The notes under the pieces: model-generated
Database searches by the model: none
What the model was told of the DNA's origin: nothing
The model's input: only the letters and a program-made list of their open reading frames with translations
Source: Avichristensenella sp031549105
Lineage (GTDB): Bacteria > Bacillota > Clostridia > Christensenellales > Aristaeellaceae
Reading direction: 5' to 3'
Assembly: GCA_031549105.1 (NCBI GenBank)
Contig: JAVBQK010000057.1
Span: 1-64,000, forward strand
DNA: 64,000 nt
Shown: positions 1-8,965 of the stretch, one piece after another
Numbering within the stretch: the first letter of the stretch is position 1
How the letters are laid out: each line of letters begins with the position of its first letter
Made by a program: the position numbers and the translations under genes

Positions 1-80
1 TTACCCAATTTGCCCATCGCATAGCTCTGGTACCCCGCGCTTTCACCGTGGTGTTCTTTATCGCTACGGTTTCTTTTCAT
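1..80 (-). CDS. Possible small ORF, cut by the window edge
   Basis: An open frame starts with ATG at 80 and runs off the window edge after 26 codons with no stop. A purine-rich stretch (AAGGAAAAGAGGGG) precedes the ATG. The peptide is hydrophilic and rich in Lys, His, Gly and Ser, and I recognise no family. It lies 65 nt downstream of the ABC ATPase on the same strand, so it could be the next gene of that transcript or a chance frame. Confidence 0.22.
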   Translation of the reverse strand, partial: MKRNRSDKEHHGESAGYQSYAMGKLG

Positions 81-145
81 CCCCTCTTTTCCTTCGCTGC
101 TCTGCGCATTTTGGGCTTGACTTTTTATTCGCAGGCTCATAATAA

Positions 146-1099
146 TTAAAATGCAATGATTTGCTTGGGGCTTATGTAAACGGGTGTGAGCGCGCCCGGT
201 GCGATCTTTTCGGCGGACTGGTAATGCCATGTATGGGTGTCGTCCGATAGGGTCAGCTCATATCCGTTGCCTACGTATTGCACGGTGGTGACATGCATGT
301 CAAACCGGGTGTCTCCGTGCTGCGGGGCGAGCCGCATGCTTTCGGGGCGGACCATGGTGTTTTCATCAATCCAGTTGGACTTGCCCAGGAACCGCGCCAC
401 GAAAGGATCGGCGGGGTGCGCGTAAATCTCCTCAGGTGAATCCATCTGCAGCACATGCCCGCTGCTCATCACCGCGATGCTGTCCGACATGCTCATCGCC
501 TCGATCTGGTCATGGGTGACGAACACTGATGTCATCCCCAGGCGAAGCGTCAGCATCCGCAGCTCCGCGCGCATCTCCTCGCGCAGGATCGCGTCGAGCG
601 CGGAAAGCGGTTCATCAAAGAGGATGCACTTGGGGCGGATGACGATCGCCCGCGCGAAGGCGACGCGCTGCTGCTGCCCGCCAGATAGCTGGTGCGGATA
701 CCGCGTGCCATACTCGCCCAGGCGTACAGCCTCCAGCGCCTCCTGGACACGCGCATCCAGGTCCTTGGTATCCTTTGCCGCGCGCAGGCCAAACGCTACG
801 TTCTCAAACACCGTCATGTGCGGCCATAGCGCAAAATCCTGAAACACGAAGCCGAGGCCGCGCTTTTCAGGGGGCAGATTGATATGCTTTTCTTTGGAGA
901 AAACAATCTGATCGTTGAAGGCGATTTCGCCGCTGTCGGGCGTTTCAAGCCCGGCGATCATACGCAGCAGCGTAGTCTTGCCGCAGCCGGAAGGTCCCAG
1001 CAGCGTGGTGAACGCGCCGCGTTCCAGCGTCATATCGGTCGGGAAAATAACCTGCTTCCCGCTAAATGCTTTGGTAACGCCTGACAGGCGAATGCGCAT
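146..1099 (-). CDS. ABC transporter ATP-binding protein (Fe3+/spermidine/putrescine type)
   Basis: This is the cytoplasmic ATPase that would drive a binding-protein-dependent importer of the FbpC/PotA class. The Walker A motif GPSGCGKTT is near residue 36, the signature LSGGQQQR near residue 136, the Walker B LFDEP follows, and the switch His is in VFVTHDQ. A C-terminal region of about 80 residues resembles the TOBE/MalK-like regulatory domain. ATG at 1099 is preferred because GGAGG lies 6 nt upstream; a frame five codons longer has no such site. No permease or binding protein is visible here, so the partners must lie beyond the window start and the substrate is unknown. Confidence 0.88.
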   Translation of the reverse strand: MRIRLSGVTKAFSGKQVIFPTDMTLERGAFTTLLGPSGCGKTTLLRMIAGLETPDSGEIAFNDQIVFSKEKHINLPPEKRGLGFVFQDFALWPHMTVFENVAFGLRAAKDTKDLDARVQEALEAVRLGEYGTRYPHQLSGGQQQRVAFARAIVIRPKCILFDEPLSALDAILREEMRAELRMLTLRLGMTSVFVTHDQIEAMSMSDSIAVMSSGHVLQMDSPEEIYAHPADPFVARFLGKSNWIDENTMVRPESMRLAPQHGDTRFDMHVTTVQYVGNGYELTLSDDTHTWHYQSAEKIAPGALTPVYISPKQIIAF

Positions 1100-1165
1100 G
1101 TACTTCCTCCTCATGCGGCGATCAGCCGCTCTTGGGTAAAGTATACATGCGCAAAATTAGCTCCG

Positions 1166-1194
1166 GATAAAGGCAATGTAAAATTCGTGTCAAG
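1166..1194 (-). promoter_or_regulatory. Candidate sigma-A promoter for the ABC ATPase gene
   Basis: A perfect TTGACA (1194-1189) is followed after 17 nt by TTTATC (1171-1166), a weak -10. It would give a leader of about 60 nt before the ATG at 1099. A separate TATACT lies at 1145-1140 but has no good -35. Confidence 0.4.
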
Positions 1195-1216
1195 TTTTGT
1201 AGTTTGGCCGCAAATC

Positions 1217-1304
1217 CAACCCGCCCGCAGGCGAAACATTGGAGGTCCAGGAGGCAAGCCTCCTGGCAGGGGTCAAGGGGACAGAGTCCCCTTGCGTCCC
1301 CCCG
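1217..1304. repeat. Single arm of an interspersed multi-hairpin repeat
   Basis: This arm has nested hairpins: GGAGGC facing GCCTCC around 1250-1265, and AGGGGAC facing GTCCCCT around 1275-1292. It closely resembles the right arms of the larger elements at 36.3 kb and 40.3 kb, with shared pieces such as GGCGAAA, GGAGGTCCAGGAGGC and CCTCCTGGCAGGGG. It lies just past the stop of the MMPL gene, where it could also act as a 3' end structure. Confidence 0.65.
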
Positions 1305-1311
1305 CCAGCCC

Positions 1312-3981
1312 TTACGCCGCCTCTTTTTTATCCACTTTCTTCTTCCCGCACACGAACCGGTCCAGCGCGGACATGACGCTGGGCAGCACGAACACCACCA
1401 GCACCGTCGCGCAGATGCCGCCCCTGGCGATGATCAGAAGAATCTCGGAGATCGCGTGGTCAGAACCGGCGAGCAGAAAGCCAAGCACCAACGTGATGGC
1501 AATCAGGATCAGCGCGGAGGTCATGATCGTGTGGATCGCATTGTTCAGCGCAACGCGGAGCGCCTCTTTCTTGTCCAAGGTCTCTCGTGCCTCCCTGTAA
1601 TAGGAGGTGTAGAGGATGCCGTAGTCGATCGTTGAGCCCATCAGCAGGCACTGCACAATCAGGAGCGGCAGGTAGTAGATGCTGCTGCCCGCAAGCGCCG
1701 CTGTGCCCATGGTGATGAAGACCGCACACTGGATGACCAACACCAGGACCAGTGGGATCGACAGCGAGCGGAACGAAATCGCCACAACCAGGAAGATCGC
1801 TACCGCCGTCAGGATCGTAATCAGGTCCATCTCGCCCGGGAAGCTGCCCGCCATCTCGTGCGCCATCACGGAACTGCCGACGAGATGGTACTCACCCTGC
1901 ACTGCCGCGCCAAGCTCTCCCTGAATCCGCTCGATGAGCGCGAATGTCTCCTCAGACTCCTCCAGGAGGTTGGTATTCAGAATGAGCCTGGAAAAGCGGC
2001 TGCCGACCAGCTGCGCAAGTCCTGCGTCCATCTCGGCCTTTCCGTCGGTGAGCTGCGCCAGCAAGTCCCCGGTAAGGTAGGGCGCAAACGCCTCGTCTGT
2101 CGCAATATCGGTGGCAATATAGTTCATGAAGTCGTAGAGCGCGATTTTGCCCCCAGGCACATTGCCCTGCGCAACGCCGTAGAAGTTGATCAGTTGCCGC
2201 GCGATCGCCTCGTCCACGCCCATGTAGGCGGCGAGCTCTGTGCCGGTCAGTTGCTGCTCCATCACGTTTGTGCCAGAGTCGCCGGCCATTGCGCTGAGCT
2301 GTGCCAGCATTTCCTCGCTGAAGAACGATGCGTACTGCGGGTTCGCAGCCATTGTGGTAACAATGAAATCCGCCAGATCATTTACGGCGATTTTGCCATC
2401 CTCTGCCTGACCGTTGAGGGTGAAGTAATAACCAAAGAGCTGCTGGACCATCACCGCGTTCATCCCGCTATAGGCCGCGAACTCCTCGGGGGAGAGCCTG
2501 GGCTGTGCGTCCTGTGCGCTGCCCAGCGCGGCAAGCTGCTCCATCGCGCCCTCCGGGAACAGCGCGGCGAACTGCGGATTGGTGGCGACATCGGTTTGCA
2601 GAAACTGGATAAAGTCGCCCAGTACAACCGTCTGCTCAGGTGTCTCCCCGCCCTGGCTATCAAAGTAGTTGACATACATCAGCGCGACGAGCTTCGCGTC
2701 CATGCCGGTGGCATCCGCCAGCTCCGTGCTGGTCATTGCCTTGCCAAGTGTGGTGGCATAGGCGCTGACGCTGTCCACCGAGGGAAGCGCCTCCCACTCC
2801 TCCGCCAGCGCGGCAACCTTTTCCTCGTCCTTGTTTTCGTACAGCACCACGATTGGGTTGCTGGGCGTGAAAACCTTGTATACGGGGTCAAAGTCCGTCA
2901 TCGTGTAGGTGATCTCCACATTGCCCCGCAGCATATAGCTGCCCGCAAACAGCAGCACGAAGACCGCCAGCATCACGTACCGCGCAGAATAGCTGAACTT
3001 GGCAAGGCCGTCCATCTTGATATGCAGCGACTTCTTCGCCGTCTTGGTGATCGCATTATCAAACATCAGGATCAGCGCCGGCAGCACCGTGAAGATGCAC
3101 AGCAGGCTGAAGAATACGCCCTTGGCCAGCACGAACCCCATGTCCGCGCCGATGGTGAAGCTCATGAAGACCAACGCAAGCATGCCGACGATCGTCGTCA
3201 CCGAACTGCTGGTGATCGCGGTGAATGCGTTGCGCACCGCCTTCTTCATCGCCTCGTTCTTGTCGTCCGTCACTTCCTTCTCTTGCCGGTAGCGGTTGAT
3301 CAGCATGATGGAGTAGTCCATCGACAGGCACAGCTGCAAGATCGCCGCGATGGCCTGCGTGATGTCCGACACGCTGCCCAGGATGATGTTGGTGCCCATG
3401 TTGATGAGGATCGCCACAACGATGGTCGCCAGGAAGAGCACCGGCTCCAGCCACGAATTGCACATCAGGATCAGGACAACCATCAGGATGCCGAACGCCG
3501 CGCCGAAGAGACCCGGCAGAATCCTATCGAGGTTCTTGCCCGCTGCCTCGCCGCTGAGCGCAACCTCATAGGCGGCGTTCTGGTCGCGGATGGCGCTGAC
3601 AACCGTTTTGGCTTCCTTGGAGTAAGCGTCCACGCCGATGGTGACGCTGTAGAGCGTATAGTCGCCCTGGTTGTACGCGTCACTCCCGGCCTCATAGACG
3701 ACGCTATCCACATGCTCGATCGCCGAAAGTTCGGCCACCTTCTGCTCTTTGGCCGCCTCGGGCAGGCCCTTGATCATTACCTGCAGGGAGCTCGTCGGCG
3801 GGAACTCGGCCTCCATGATGGAGATGCCGATCTTCGCCGAGGAGTCGTCCGGCAGATATTTCGTCATATCGGAGTTAACCTGCACCTGGAACAAGAGAAA
3901 GGTACTCACTATCGTGAGCAGAATAAAAACAATAAGTATGCCTTTTCTCTTTTCAACAATAAGGTCCGCCAGCTTCTTCAT
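1312..3981 (-). CDS. MMPL/RND-family exporter with three tandem extracytoplasmic repeats
   Basis: This 889-residue membrane protein is probably a proton-driven exporter of lipids or hydrophobic compounds. It has the duplicated RND layout: a TM helix near residue 13-32, an external domain, a five-to-six TM block (about 155-310), a second TM near 335-350, a large external region, and a C-terminal TM block. SMDYSIMLINRYRQE near 220 matches the conserved MMPL TM4 segment, and STIDYGILYTSYYRE repeats it in the second half. Three related blocks of about 70 residues (about 415-483, 496-562, 578-644) sit in the second external loop. ATG at 3981 is chosen because GGAGG lies 10 nt upstream and the peptide then starts directly with the amphipathic lead into TM1. 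The divergent TetR gene is the likely regulator. Confidence 0.9.
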   Translation of the reverse strand: MKKLADLIVEKRKGILIVFILLTIVSTFLLFQVQVNSDMTKYLPDDSSAKIGISIMEAEFPPTSSLQVMIKGLPEAAKEQKVAELSAIEHVDSVVYEAGSDAYNQGDYTLYSVTIGVDAYSKEAKTVVSAIRDQNAAYEVALSGEAAGKNLDRILPGLFGAAFGILMVVLILMCNSWLEPVLFLATIVVAILINMGTNIILGSVSDITQAIAAILQLCLSMDYSIMLINRYRQEKEVTDDKNEAMKKAVRNAFTAITSSSVTTIVGMLALVFMSFTIGADMGFVLAKGVFFSLLCIFTVLPALILMFDNAITKTAKKSLHIKMDGLAKFSYSARYVMLAVFVLLFAGSYMLRGNVEITYTMTDFDPVYKVFTPSNPIVVLYENKDEEKVAALAEEWEALPSVDSVSAYATTLGKAMTSTELADATGMDAKLVALMYVNYFDSQGGETPEQTVVLGDFIQFLQTDVATNPQFAALFPEGAMEQLAALGSAQDAQPRLSPEEFAAYSGMNAVMVQQLFGYYFTLNGQAEDGKIAVNDLADFIVTTMAANPQYASFFSEEMLAQLSAMAGDSGTNVMEQQLTGTELAAYMGVDEAIARQLINFYGVAQGNVPGGKIALYDFMNYIATDIATDEAFAPYLTGDLLAQLTDGKAEMDAGLAQLVGSRFSRLILNTNLLEESEETFALIERIQGELGAAVQGEYHLVGSSVMAHEMAGSFPGEMDLITILTAVAIFLVVAISFRSLSIPLVLVLVIQCAVFITMGTAALAGSSIYYLPLLIVQCLLMGSTIDYGILYTSYYREARETLDKKEALRVALNNAIHTIMTSALILIAITLVLGFLLAGSDHAISEILLIIARGGICATVLVVFVLPSVMSALDRFVCGKKKVDKKEAA

Positions 3982-4039
3982 CAGACATTGCCTCCGCACT
4001 TTTTCATCATGAAAGACGTTGACTTTCGCAACAGCTGAT

Positions 4040-4068
4040 ATTATGATGCAAGTATCGCGAGTTCGCAA
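4040..4068 (-). promoter_or_regulatory. Candidate promoter of the MMPL exporter gene
   Basis: TTGCGA (4068-4063), a 17 nt spacer and CATAAT (4045-4040) face the exporter gene. It lies in the divergent region shared with the TetR gene. Confidence 0.5.
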
Positions 4069-4101
4069 CCGACTGTTGACTTTGCATTGGCTGCAAAAGA
4101 G

Positions 4102-4120
4102 ACACTTTTCTCAAAAGTGT
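4102..4120. promoter_or_regulatory. Inverted repeat, candidate TetR operator
   Basis: The arms ACACTTTT and AAAAGTGT are perfect complements around a 3 nt centre. The 19 nt size and the position between a TetR gene and a divergent exporter fit a TetR-family operator. It lies 34 nt upstream of the -35 of the exporter promoter and 51 nt before the TetR start. The binding assignment is inference. Confidence 0.5.
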
Positions 4121-4171
4121 TGCTCATACGACACGGCGCGGAGATTTGACAGCAGGAGAGGAAGAAACACC

Positions 4172-4732
4172 ATGCAAGAAAACCAACGCATCCGCCTGTC
4201 CAAGAAGATGCTCAAGGAAAGCCTCATCGCGCTGCTGGCCGAGGATAGCATTCACAAGATATCGGTCCGCGATATTTGTAACCGCGCGCAGATCAACCGC
4301 ACCACGTTTTACAAGTACTATGGCAGCCAGTACGACCTGCTCAAGGATATGGAGGACGATGTGCTCTCGCAGGTCGATACCTACCTGAGCCCCGCCAACG
4401 GCGCGCTCGGCGACAATGTGGAGCGGATTGTCAAGACCATTACCTTTATCAGCGACAACCTGGAGCTATGCCGCATCATGTTTAGCAACAACATAGACCC
4501 AGAATTCCCCGAGCGGCTGATCAGCCTGCCGCCAATCCGGCAGCTCATTCGCGAGCTGAGGCACGAATATGACGAGGAGCAGCTGGCCTACGTATTCGGC
4601 TTTATCATCGACGGGGCGTTCAACATGATCCTGCGGTGGATGAACAAAGAAAACCGCGAGCCCCCCGAGGAGATCGCGGTCTTCCTGTATGATACGATTA
4701 TGAAACTGTTTCCTGTGCCTGGGGAGGTCTAG
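4172..4732 (+). CDS. TetR/AcrR-family transcriptional regulator
   Basis: This 186-residue protein is probably the local repressor of the divergent MMPL exporter. The N-terminal helix-turn-helix is clear: ISVRDICNRAQINRTTFYKYY (about residues 29-49) is the standard TetR recognition region, followed by a helical ligand/dimer domain of about 125 residues of the Firmicutes TetR C-terminal type. ATG at 4172 has AGGAGAGG upstream; the longer open frame from 4019 lacks a ribosome site and would run through the operator region. The ligand cannot be told from sequence. Confidence 0.88.
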   Translation: MQENQRIRLSKKMLKESLIALLAEDSIHKISVRDICNRAQINRTTFYKYYGSQYDLLKDMEDDVLSQVDTYLSPANGALGDNVERIVKTITFISDNLELCRIMFSNNIDPEFPERLISLPPIRQLIRELRHEYDEEQLAYVFGFIIDGAFNMILRWMNKENREPPEEIAVFLYDTIMKLFPVPGEV

Positions 4733-4740
4733 ACGCAACA

Positions 4741-5550
4741 TCAGACGTATGTGAATGGCTCTCCCGCCTCGATGAATGTCAGCGGCAGTTCGTCGCACAG
4801 CGGCGCAAGCCATGGCAGCAGACGCTCCATGCCCGCCTCCTCGCTGCGGTTGTGGCCGAGCTGGATGATCGCGCGCCCGATGCCGAGTTCCGCAGCGTCG
4901 CGCACATAGGCGGGGGACGTCCACTCCAGTATTTCCCCAAAGATCAGCAGGTCAAGCCCTTCGGCGCGCATCAGCTGAATCGGGAACAGTTCCCCACCGG
5001 GAAACCCGATGCCCAGGCTGAACGCGCCGAGGAGCAGCCCGGCCTTGTGGCAGACAGCGTCCAGTTTGCCGATCACGCGGATGACGGGCATGGAAAACGC
5101 CTGCTTGAGGTGCTGTGCCGCCTCGCGGACGGTGCAGCCGGGTACCTCGAAGAACATCTTCCGGCCGTCCTTGGCGTAGGGCTTCCAGCCCATCTGGGCG
5201 GCCATTCCTTCATAGATCAGGTCCTCCCGCATTGCGTGCGGGTGGTCATGGAACCGCCAGATGTTCATGCCGGTTTCCTCAATGAGCGCATGCTTGGCAT
5301 GGTAGACAGAATCGCCCGCCAGTGCCTCCACATGGTCGGCATCGCTGAAGAACACCGGTTCGTGCGTGATGATGCAGTTGATCCCCTGCGCGGCTGCGCG
5401 GCGGATCACCGAGGCCGTCGCCATGAATGTCGTTGCGATGCCCGTGATTTCCGCATCGAACGAACCGGCAATGAGACGGTCCTTATTGCCTGCCGGCAGT
5501 ACAACGCCGGTCTTTTCAATGATGGCATCCGTGAGTTCCCGAACAGTCAT
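4741..5550 (-). CDS. Nif3-like dinuclear metal centre (DUF34) protein
   Basis: This 269-residue protein belongs to the Nif3/DUF34 family, a conserved fold that binds two metal ions and often forms hexamers; the cellular role is unsettled. CIITHEPVFF and the later QLGHNRSEEAGME carry the expected metal-ligand His/Glu residues at the two ends, and DHPHAM adds further His. ATG at 5550 overlaps the stop of the upstream beta-mannosidase gene (ATGA) and has GGAGG 8 nt upstream, so it is probably translationally coupled as the last gene of the mannoside operon. Why it travels with sugar genes is not evident. Confidence 0.82.
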   Translation of the reverse strand: MTVRELTDAIIEKTGVVLPAGNKDRLIAGSFDAEITGIATTFMATASVIRRAAAQGINCIITHEPVFFSDADHVEALAGDSVYHAKHALIEETGMNIWRFHDHPHAMREDLIYEGMAAQMGWKPYAKDGRKMFFEVPGCTVREAAQHLKQAFSMPVIRVIGKLDAVCHKAGLLLGAFSLGIGFPGGELFPIQLMRAEGLDLLIFGEILEWTSPAYVRDAAELGIGRAIIQLGHNRSEEAGMERLLPWLAPLCDELPLTFIEAGEPFTYV

Positions 5551-8057
5551 TCCATTTGCCTCCTTGCATACACGTCGTTCAGGCATAGGGCTGTAAGCTG
5601 CGCTGTAAAGTCCTCTAGACTTAGAGGGCGGGAGAGTGTGTTCTTCGCTACATAGATGGTTTGCGGCTCTGAGGGCAGCAGGTCGATGAAGTTGTCGCTG
5701 AACGCGCAGTCGTCATTGCGCAATTCCAGCATCACGCCCTTGGCAAAGTGGTCTGTGTCAAGCGTGACGGTGAAGCAATCCTCTGTTTCTGTAACACTTA
5801 TCCGAATAGCGGCGGGCCACAAAGCAAAATCCTTCGCCTTGCACAGCAGGTGGGTGCCCTGGCTGACTGCCTCGCTGCCCACTATCAGGGTATAGGCAAG
5901 GTAGATCTTCCGGCGATTCAGTTCCGGTGCTATGGGCACGCTTGCCACTCGAACAGACGACCGCGCAATTACATCCACTGCTGCATTTCCCTGTGTAAGG
6001 ACTTCGCCGCTTGCTGCCAACAGCTTCCACTCGATCTGTCCCGATATCGACAGCGTGGAATCGTTCGATACCCACAGCTGCAGCTCGCCGCCCACCTCGC
6101 ACGCAGAGGCCAGTACCGGCGCGAAAAAGCGCCGCGCATAATGCTGTTGCGCCTTCCAGCGTCCATAGTAATCCACGCCCGACCAGGAAACCACCGGCCA
6201 GCAGTCATTCATCTGCCAGAGCAGCACGCCCCGGCATCCATCCCGCCGCAGGTGTTCCACCGCGTCGCGGAGGATCTCCCCGGCCTGGAGCTGTGATGCG
6301 TATACATAGTCCGCGAAACTTTCCGGCACGCCGTAATCCAGCCGCATGTAGTGCTCGATATCCTCGTTGCCGTTTTTGCACTTCTGATGCGCGTACATCA
6401 CCGGCGAGTAAGGGCTTTCGTCCTCGGGCCGGGCAAACGCGCGGATGGTTTTCATGGACGGATAGCTCTGGAAGCCCATCTCCGTGACGAACAGCGGGTG
6501 CATGCCGCGCATCTTCTCATACGGCGCGCGCCCATCATACGCCAGGTAATAATGCACGTCGCCCCGCGCGAAGAAGTCAAACAGGCTGCGCGCCTCGCCG
6601 GACGCGGGAATGGACGGCGTGGACTGGACATACGGCGTGTCTGGCATGATCCGCGCGGAAATCTTGGGCAGCACATCGCTAAAGAGGCGGGAGTATGCAG
6701 CCCATAGGTGCGCCTTCGCTTCGGGGCCTACGGCCCTGCCGCCAAATAATGCGCGCAGCGGCGCGTTGGCCGGGTCATCGCTGGTCAGCGCGGTGTAGAG
6801 CAGCTCCCCTTCGTTGTTGCCGCACAGCACCGCGACGCACGCGTGGTTCCGCAGCAGCCGCAGGTTGTCTTCCGCTTCCCGGGCAACATTCTCAACAAAG
6901 GCGTCCGTCGCGGGGTAGAACTTGCAGGCGAACATGAAGTCCTGGTAGACGAGCAGGCCCAGCTCGTCGCAGAGGTCATAGAAGCCCTCATCGGGGTAAT
7001 GCGCACCGCCCCACACGCGCACACAGTTGAAGTGGCATGCCGCCGCGTCCTCCAGCATGCGCCGGGTGCGGGCGGGCGAGCGCCGCGAGAGCAACGCGTC
7101 TTCGATGATCAGGTTTGCGCCTTTGATGAACAGTGGCTGACTATTGACTTCTATTCGATAGTCGGGCGACCCATCCGGCTTCTCGCGCAGCAGCGCTACC
7201 GTACGCAGACCGATACGGGTAGAGCGTCTGTTGAGCCGATTATCCTCACTAAGCAACTCCGTCTCAACCGTATACAGCGGCTGCGCGCCCTGTCCATTCG
7301 GCCACCAGAGCGCAGGGTTTTCCACAGCGAAGGCTGTTTCGGCTGCCCCATCGGTGAGCGTGGCAGTGTGCGTAGCAACCACCGAACCATCCGGCGCTGT
7401 GAGTGTCACCCGGACAGAAAGCGGTTCGTCCGTGTAAACATCCACCTCCGCACGGATCGCCAAATCCACCCGGCCCTCCGCATGCTGTTGCCAGATGGAT
7501 ACGTCGTTCAGCCGCGCCGCATCCATCGCCTCCAGCCGGATACCCCGCCAGATGCCCATATCAGGCAGCGAAAGGCCCCAATCCCAGCCGAACATACACT
7601 GCGCCTTGCGGATCAGCTCGACGCCCTTGCCGCTGGTGCCTTGCGCCGCATGCTCCCGCACAAATGCGAGTGACGACGCAAAGCGTACCGACAGCGTGTT
7701 CTCGCCCGCGCACAAGTGCTCCTTCACATTGAAGCGGTAGCGGCGGTGCATGTTGTTCGTCTCGCCCACCACTTTCCCGTTGAGGGTGATGACCGCCAGT
7801 GTATCCAGCCCGTCGCAGCAGATGAACACGCGGTCCCGTGCAAGCAGCGCTGCATCCACCACAAAATCCCGCTCAAACGTGTAGTCCTGGCACAAGAACG
7901 GCTCTGCCAGCTTTTCATTGTCTTGATCATACGGGTCGGGTGCAATGCACGCCTCCAGCAGCGCGCCGTACACCGTGCCCGGCACGCCCGCCGGTATCCA
8001 CGCACCGCCATCCGGCCGCATCCGCCAGGTCCCGCCCAGGTCAATATGGGTAGCCAC
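5547..8057 (-). CDS. Glycoside hydrolase family 2 beta-mannosidase
   Basis: This protein of about 836 residues would release mannose from beta-mannosides, probably in the cytoplasm because no signal peptide is visible. The domain order is a jelly-roll sugar-binding domain (about 5-180), an immunoglobulin-like domain (about 190-290), a TIM barrel (about 300-600) and C-terminal beta domains. The acid/base Glu is in CGNNEGE (about residue 418, counted from GTG 8063) and the nucleophile Glu in FVTEMGFQS (about residue 528). The neighbouring WGGAHYPDEGFYDLCDELGL is typical of GH2 mannosidases. GTG at 8057 has the better spacing to AAGGAGAG; GTG at 8063 is the alternative. The gene follows two sugar permeases in an operon. 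Confidence 0.9.
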   Translation of the reverse strand: MATHIDLGGTWRMRPDGGAWIPAGVPGTVYGALLEACIAPDPYDQDNEKLAEPFLCQDYTFERDFVVDAALLARDRVFICCDGLDTLAVITLNGKVVGETNNMHRRYRFNVKEHLCAGENTLSVRFASSLAFVREHAAQGTSGKGVELIRKAQCMFGWDWGLSLPDMGIWRGIRLEAMDAARLNDVSIWQQHAEGRVDLAIRAEVDVYTDEPLSVRVTLTAPDGSVVATHTATLTDGAAETAFAVENPALWWPNGQGAQPLYTVETELLSEDNRLNRRSTRIGLRTVALLREKPDGSPDYRIEVNSQPLFIKGANLIIEDALLSRRSPARTRRMLEDAAACHFNCVRVWGGAHYPDEGFYDLCDELGLLVYQDFMFACKFYPATDAFVENVAREAEDNLRLLRNHACVAVLCGNNEGELLYTALTSDDPANAPLRALFGGRAVGPEAKAHLWAAYSRLFSDVLPKISARIMPDTPYVQSTPSIPASGEARSLFDFFARGDVHYYLAYDGRAPYEKMRGMHPLFVTEMGFQSYPSMKTIRAFARPEDESPYSPVMYAHQKCKNGNEDIEHYMRLDYGVPESFADYVYASQLQAGEILRDAVEHLRRDGCRGVLLWQMNDCWPVVSWSGVDYYGRWKAQQHYARRFFAPVLASACEVGGELQLWVSNDSTLSISGQIEWKLLAASGEVLTQGNAAVDVIARSSVRVASVPIAPELNRRKIYLAYTLIVGSEAVSQGTHLLCKAKDFALWPAAIRISVTETEDCFTVTLDTDHFAKGVMLELRNDDCAFSDNFIDLLPSEPQTIYVAKNTLSRPLSLEDFTAQLTALCLNDVYARRQME

Positions 8058-8069
8058 CGGCACCTCTCC

Positions 8070-8954
8070 TTATCCCTTCACCGCGCCAAGTGTAACGCCC
8101 TTGACGAAGTACTTCTGAAACAGCGGGTAGATGATCAAAATGGGCACCGCGCCGCATACCGCGGTCGCCATGCGCAGCGCCGTGCTGGGGATGCGCGCGC
8201 CCTCCGCCGCCTGCGAGCCTAGCACGCCGCTCTGCAGCGCCTGCATGTTGCGCACCATCTCGGTCATTGTCTGCTGGATGCTGTAGAGCTTCCGATCGCT
8301 GATGTAGTACAGGCCGTTGGTCCAGTTGTTCCAGTAGGCCAGCGCGATGATCAGCCCGAGTGTCGCCATGATGGCGATGCCCATCGGCATCACAATGCGG
8401 AAGAAGATGCGAAACTCCCCTGCGCCATCGATGCGCGCGGCCTCCAGCACTTCGCTAGGAATGCCGGTAGCGAAGAAGCTGCGCGCGATGATCACCGAAA
8501 AGGCGTTGACCAGCAGCTGCGGCACAATCAGCGCCCAGATGGTGTTATTGACGTGAAAGACGCCGGTGTACATCATGTAGGTGGGCACCAGACCGCCACT
8601 GAAAAGCATCGTAAAGAACACATAGAACGACATCGCGCGGCGGAACGGCAGGTCCGGCACGGACAGCGCATAGCCCAGCATCACCGTGATCATCAGGCCG
8701 ATGCAGGTGCCGATCGCGGTGACCGTGAACGTCACGCCGTAAGCGTTCAGAATGGTGCCAGACTTGCCAAAGAGCACGCGGTACGCCTCCACGCTGGGCT
8801 GGCTCGGCCAGAGCCGATACCCCTCGCGGATGAGGGTTGTCTCCTCCGTCAGCGAGGAGGCGACAATCAGCATCAGCGGCAGGATCACCGCGATGACCGC
8901 CAGGCACAGGATGACATGCGCCGCCCATTGGAATCCCTTGCTGCTATGATCCAT
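8070..8954 (-). CDS. Carbohydrate ABC transporter permease, LplC/YtcP type
   Basis: This 294-residue inner membrane permease is one half of the channel for sugar uptake. It has six TM helices starting at about residue 12, and the cytoplasmic EAA loop EAARIDGAGEFRIFFRIVMP near 190 contacts the ATPase. It is 11 nt downstream of its partner permease and has GGAGG 7 nt before the ATG. No ATPase is encoded in the locus, so the importer probably borrows a shared MsmK/UgpC-type ATPase, as is common for this family. Confidence 0.93.
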   Translation of the reverse strand: MDHSSKGFQWAAHVILCLAVIAVILPLMLIVASSLTEETTLIREGYRLWPSQPSVEAYRVLFGKSGTILNAYGVTFTVTAIGTCIGLMITVMLGYALSVPDLPFRRAMSFYVFFTMLFSGGLVPTYMMYTGVFHVNNTIWALIVPQLLVNAFSVIIARSFFATGIPSEVLEAARIDGAGEFRIFFRIVMPMGIAIMATLGLIIALAYWNNWTNGLYYISDRKLYSIQQTMTEMVRNMQALQSGVLGSQAAEGARIPSTALRMATAVCGAVPILIIYPLFQKYFVKGVTLGAVKG

Positions 8955-8965
8955 ATGCCCACCTC

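Noticed and set aside
1858..4038. A 726-codon open frame on the plus strand, antisense to the MMPL gene
   Set aside because: It is the mirror of a GC-rich coding gene. The product is full of His, Arg, Gln and Asp with no domain, no signal and no ribosome site.
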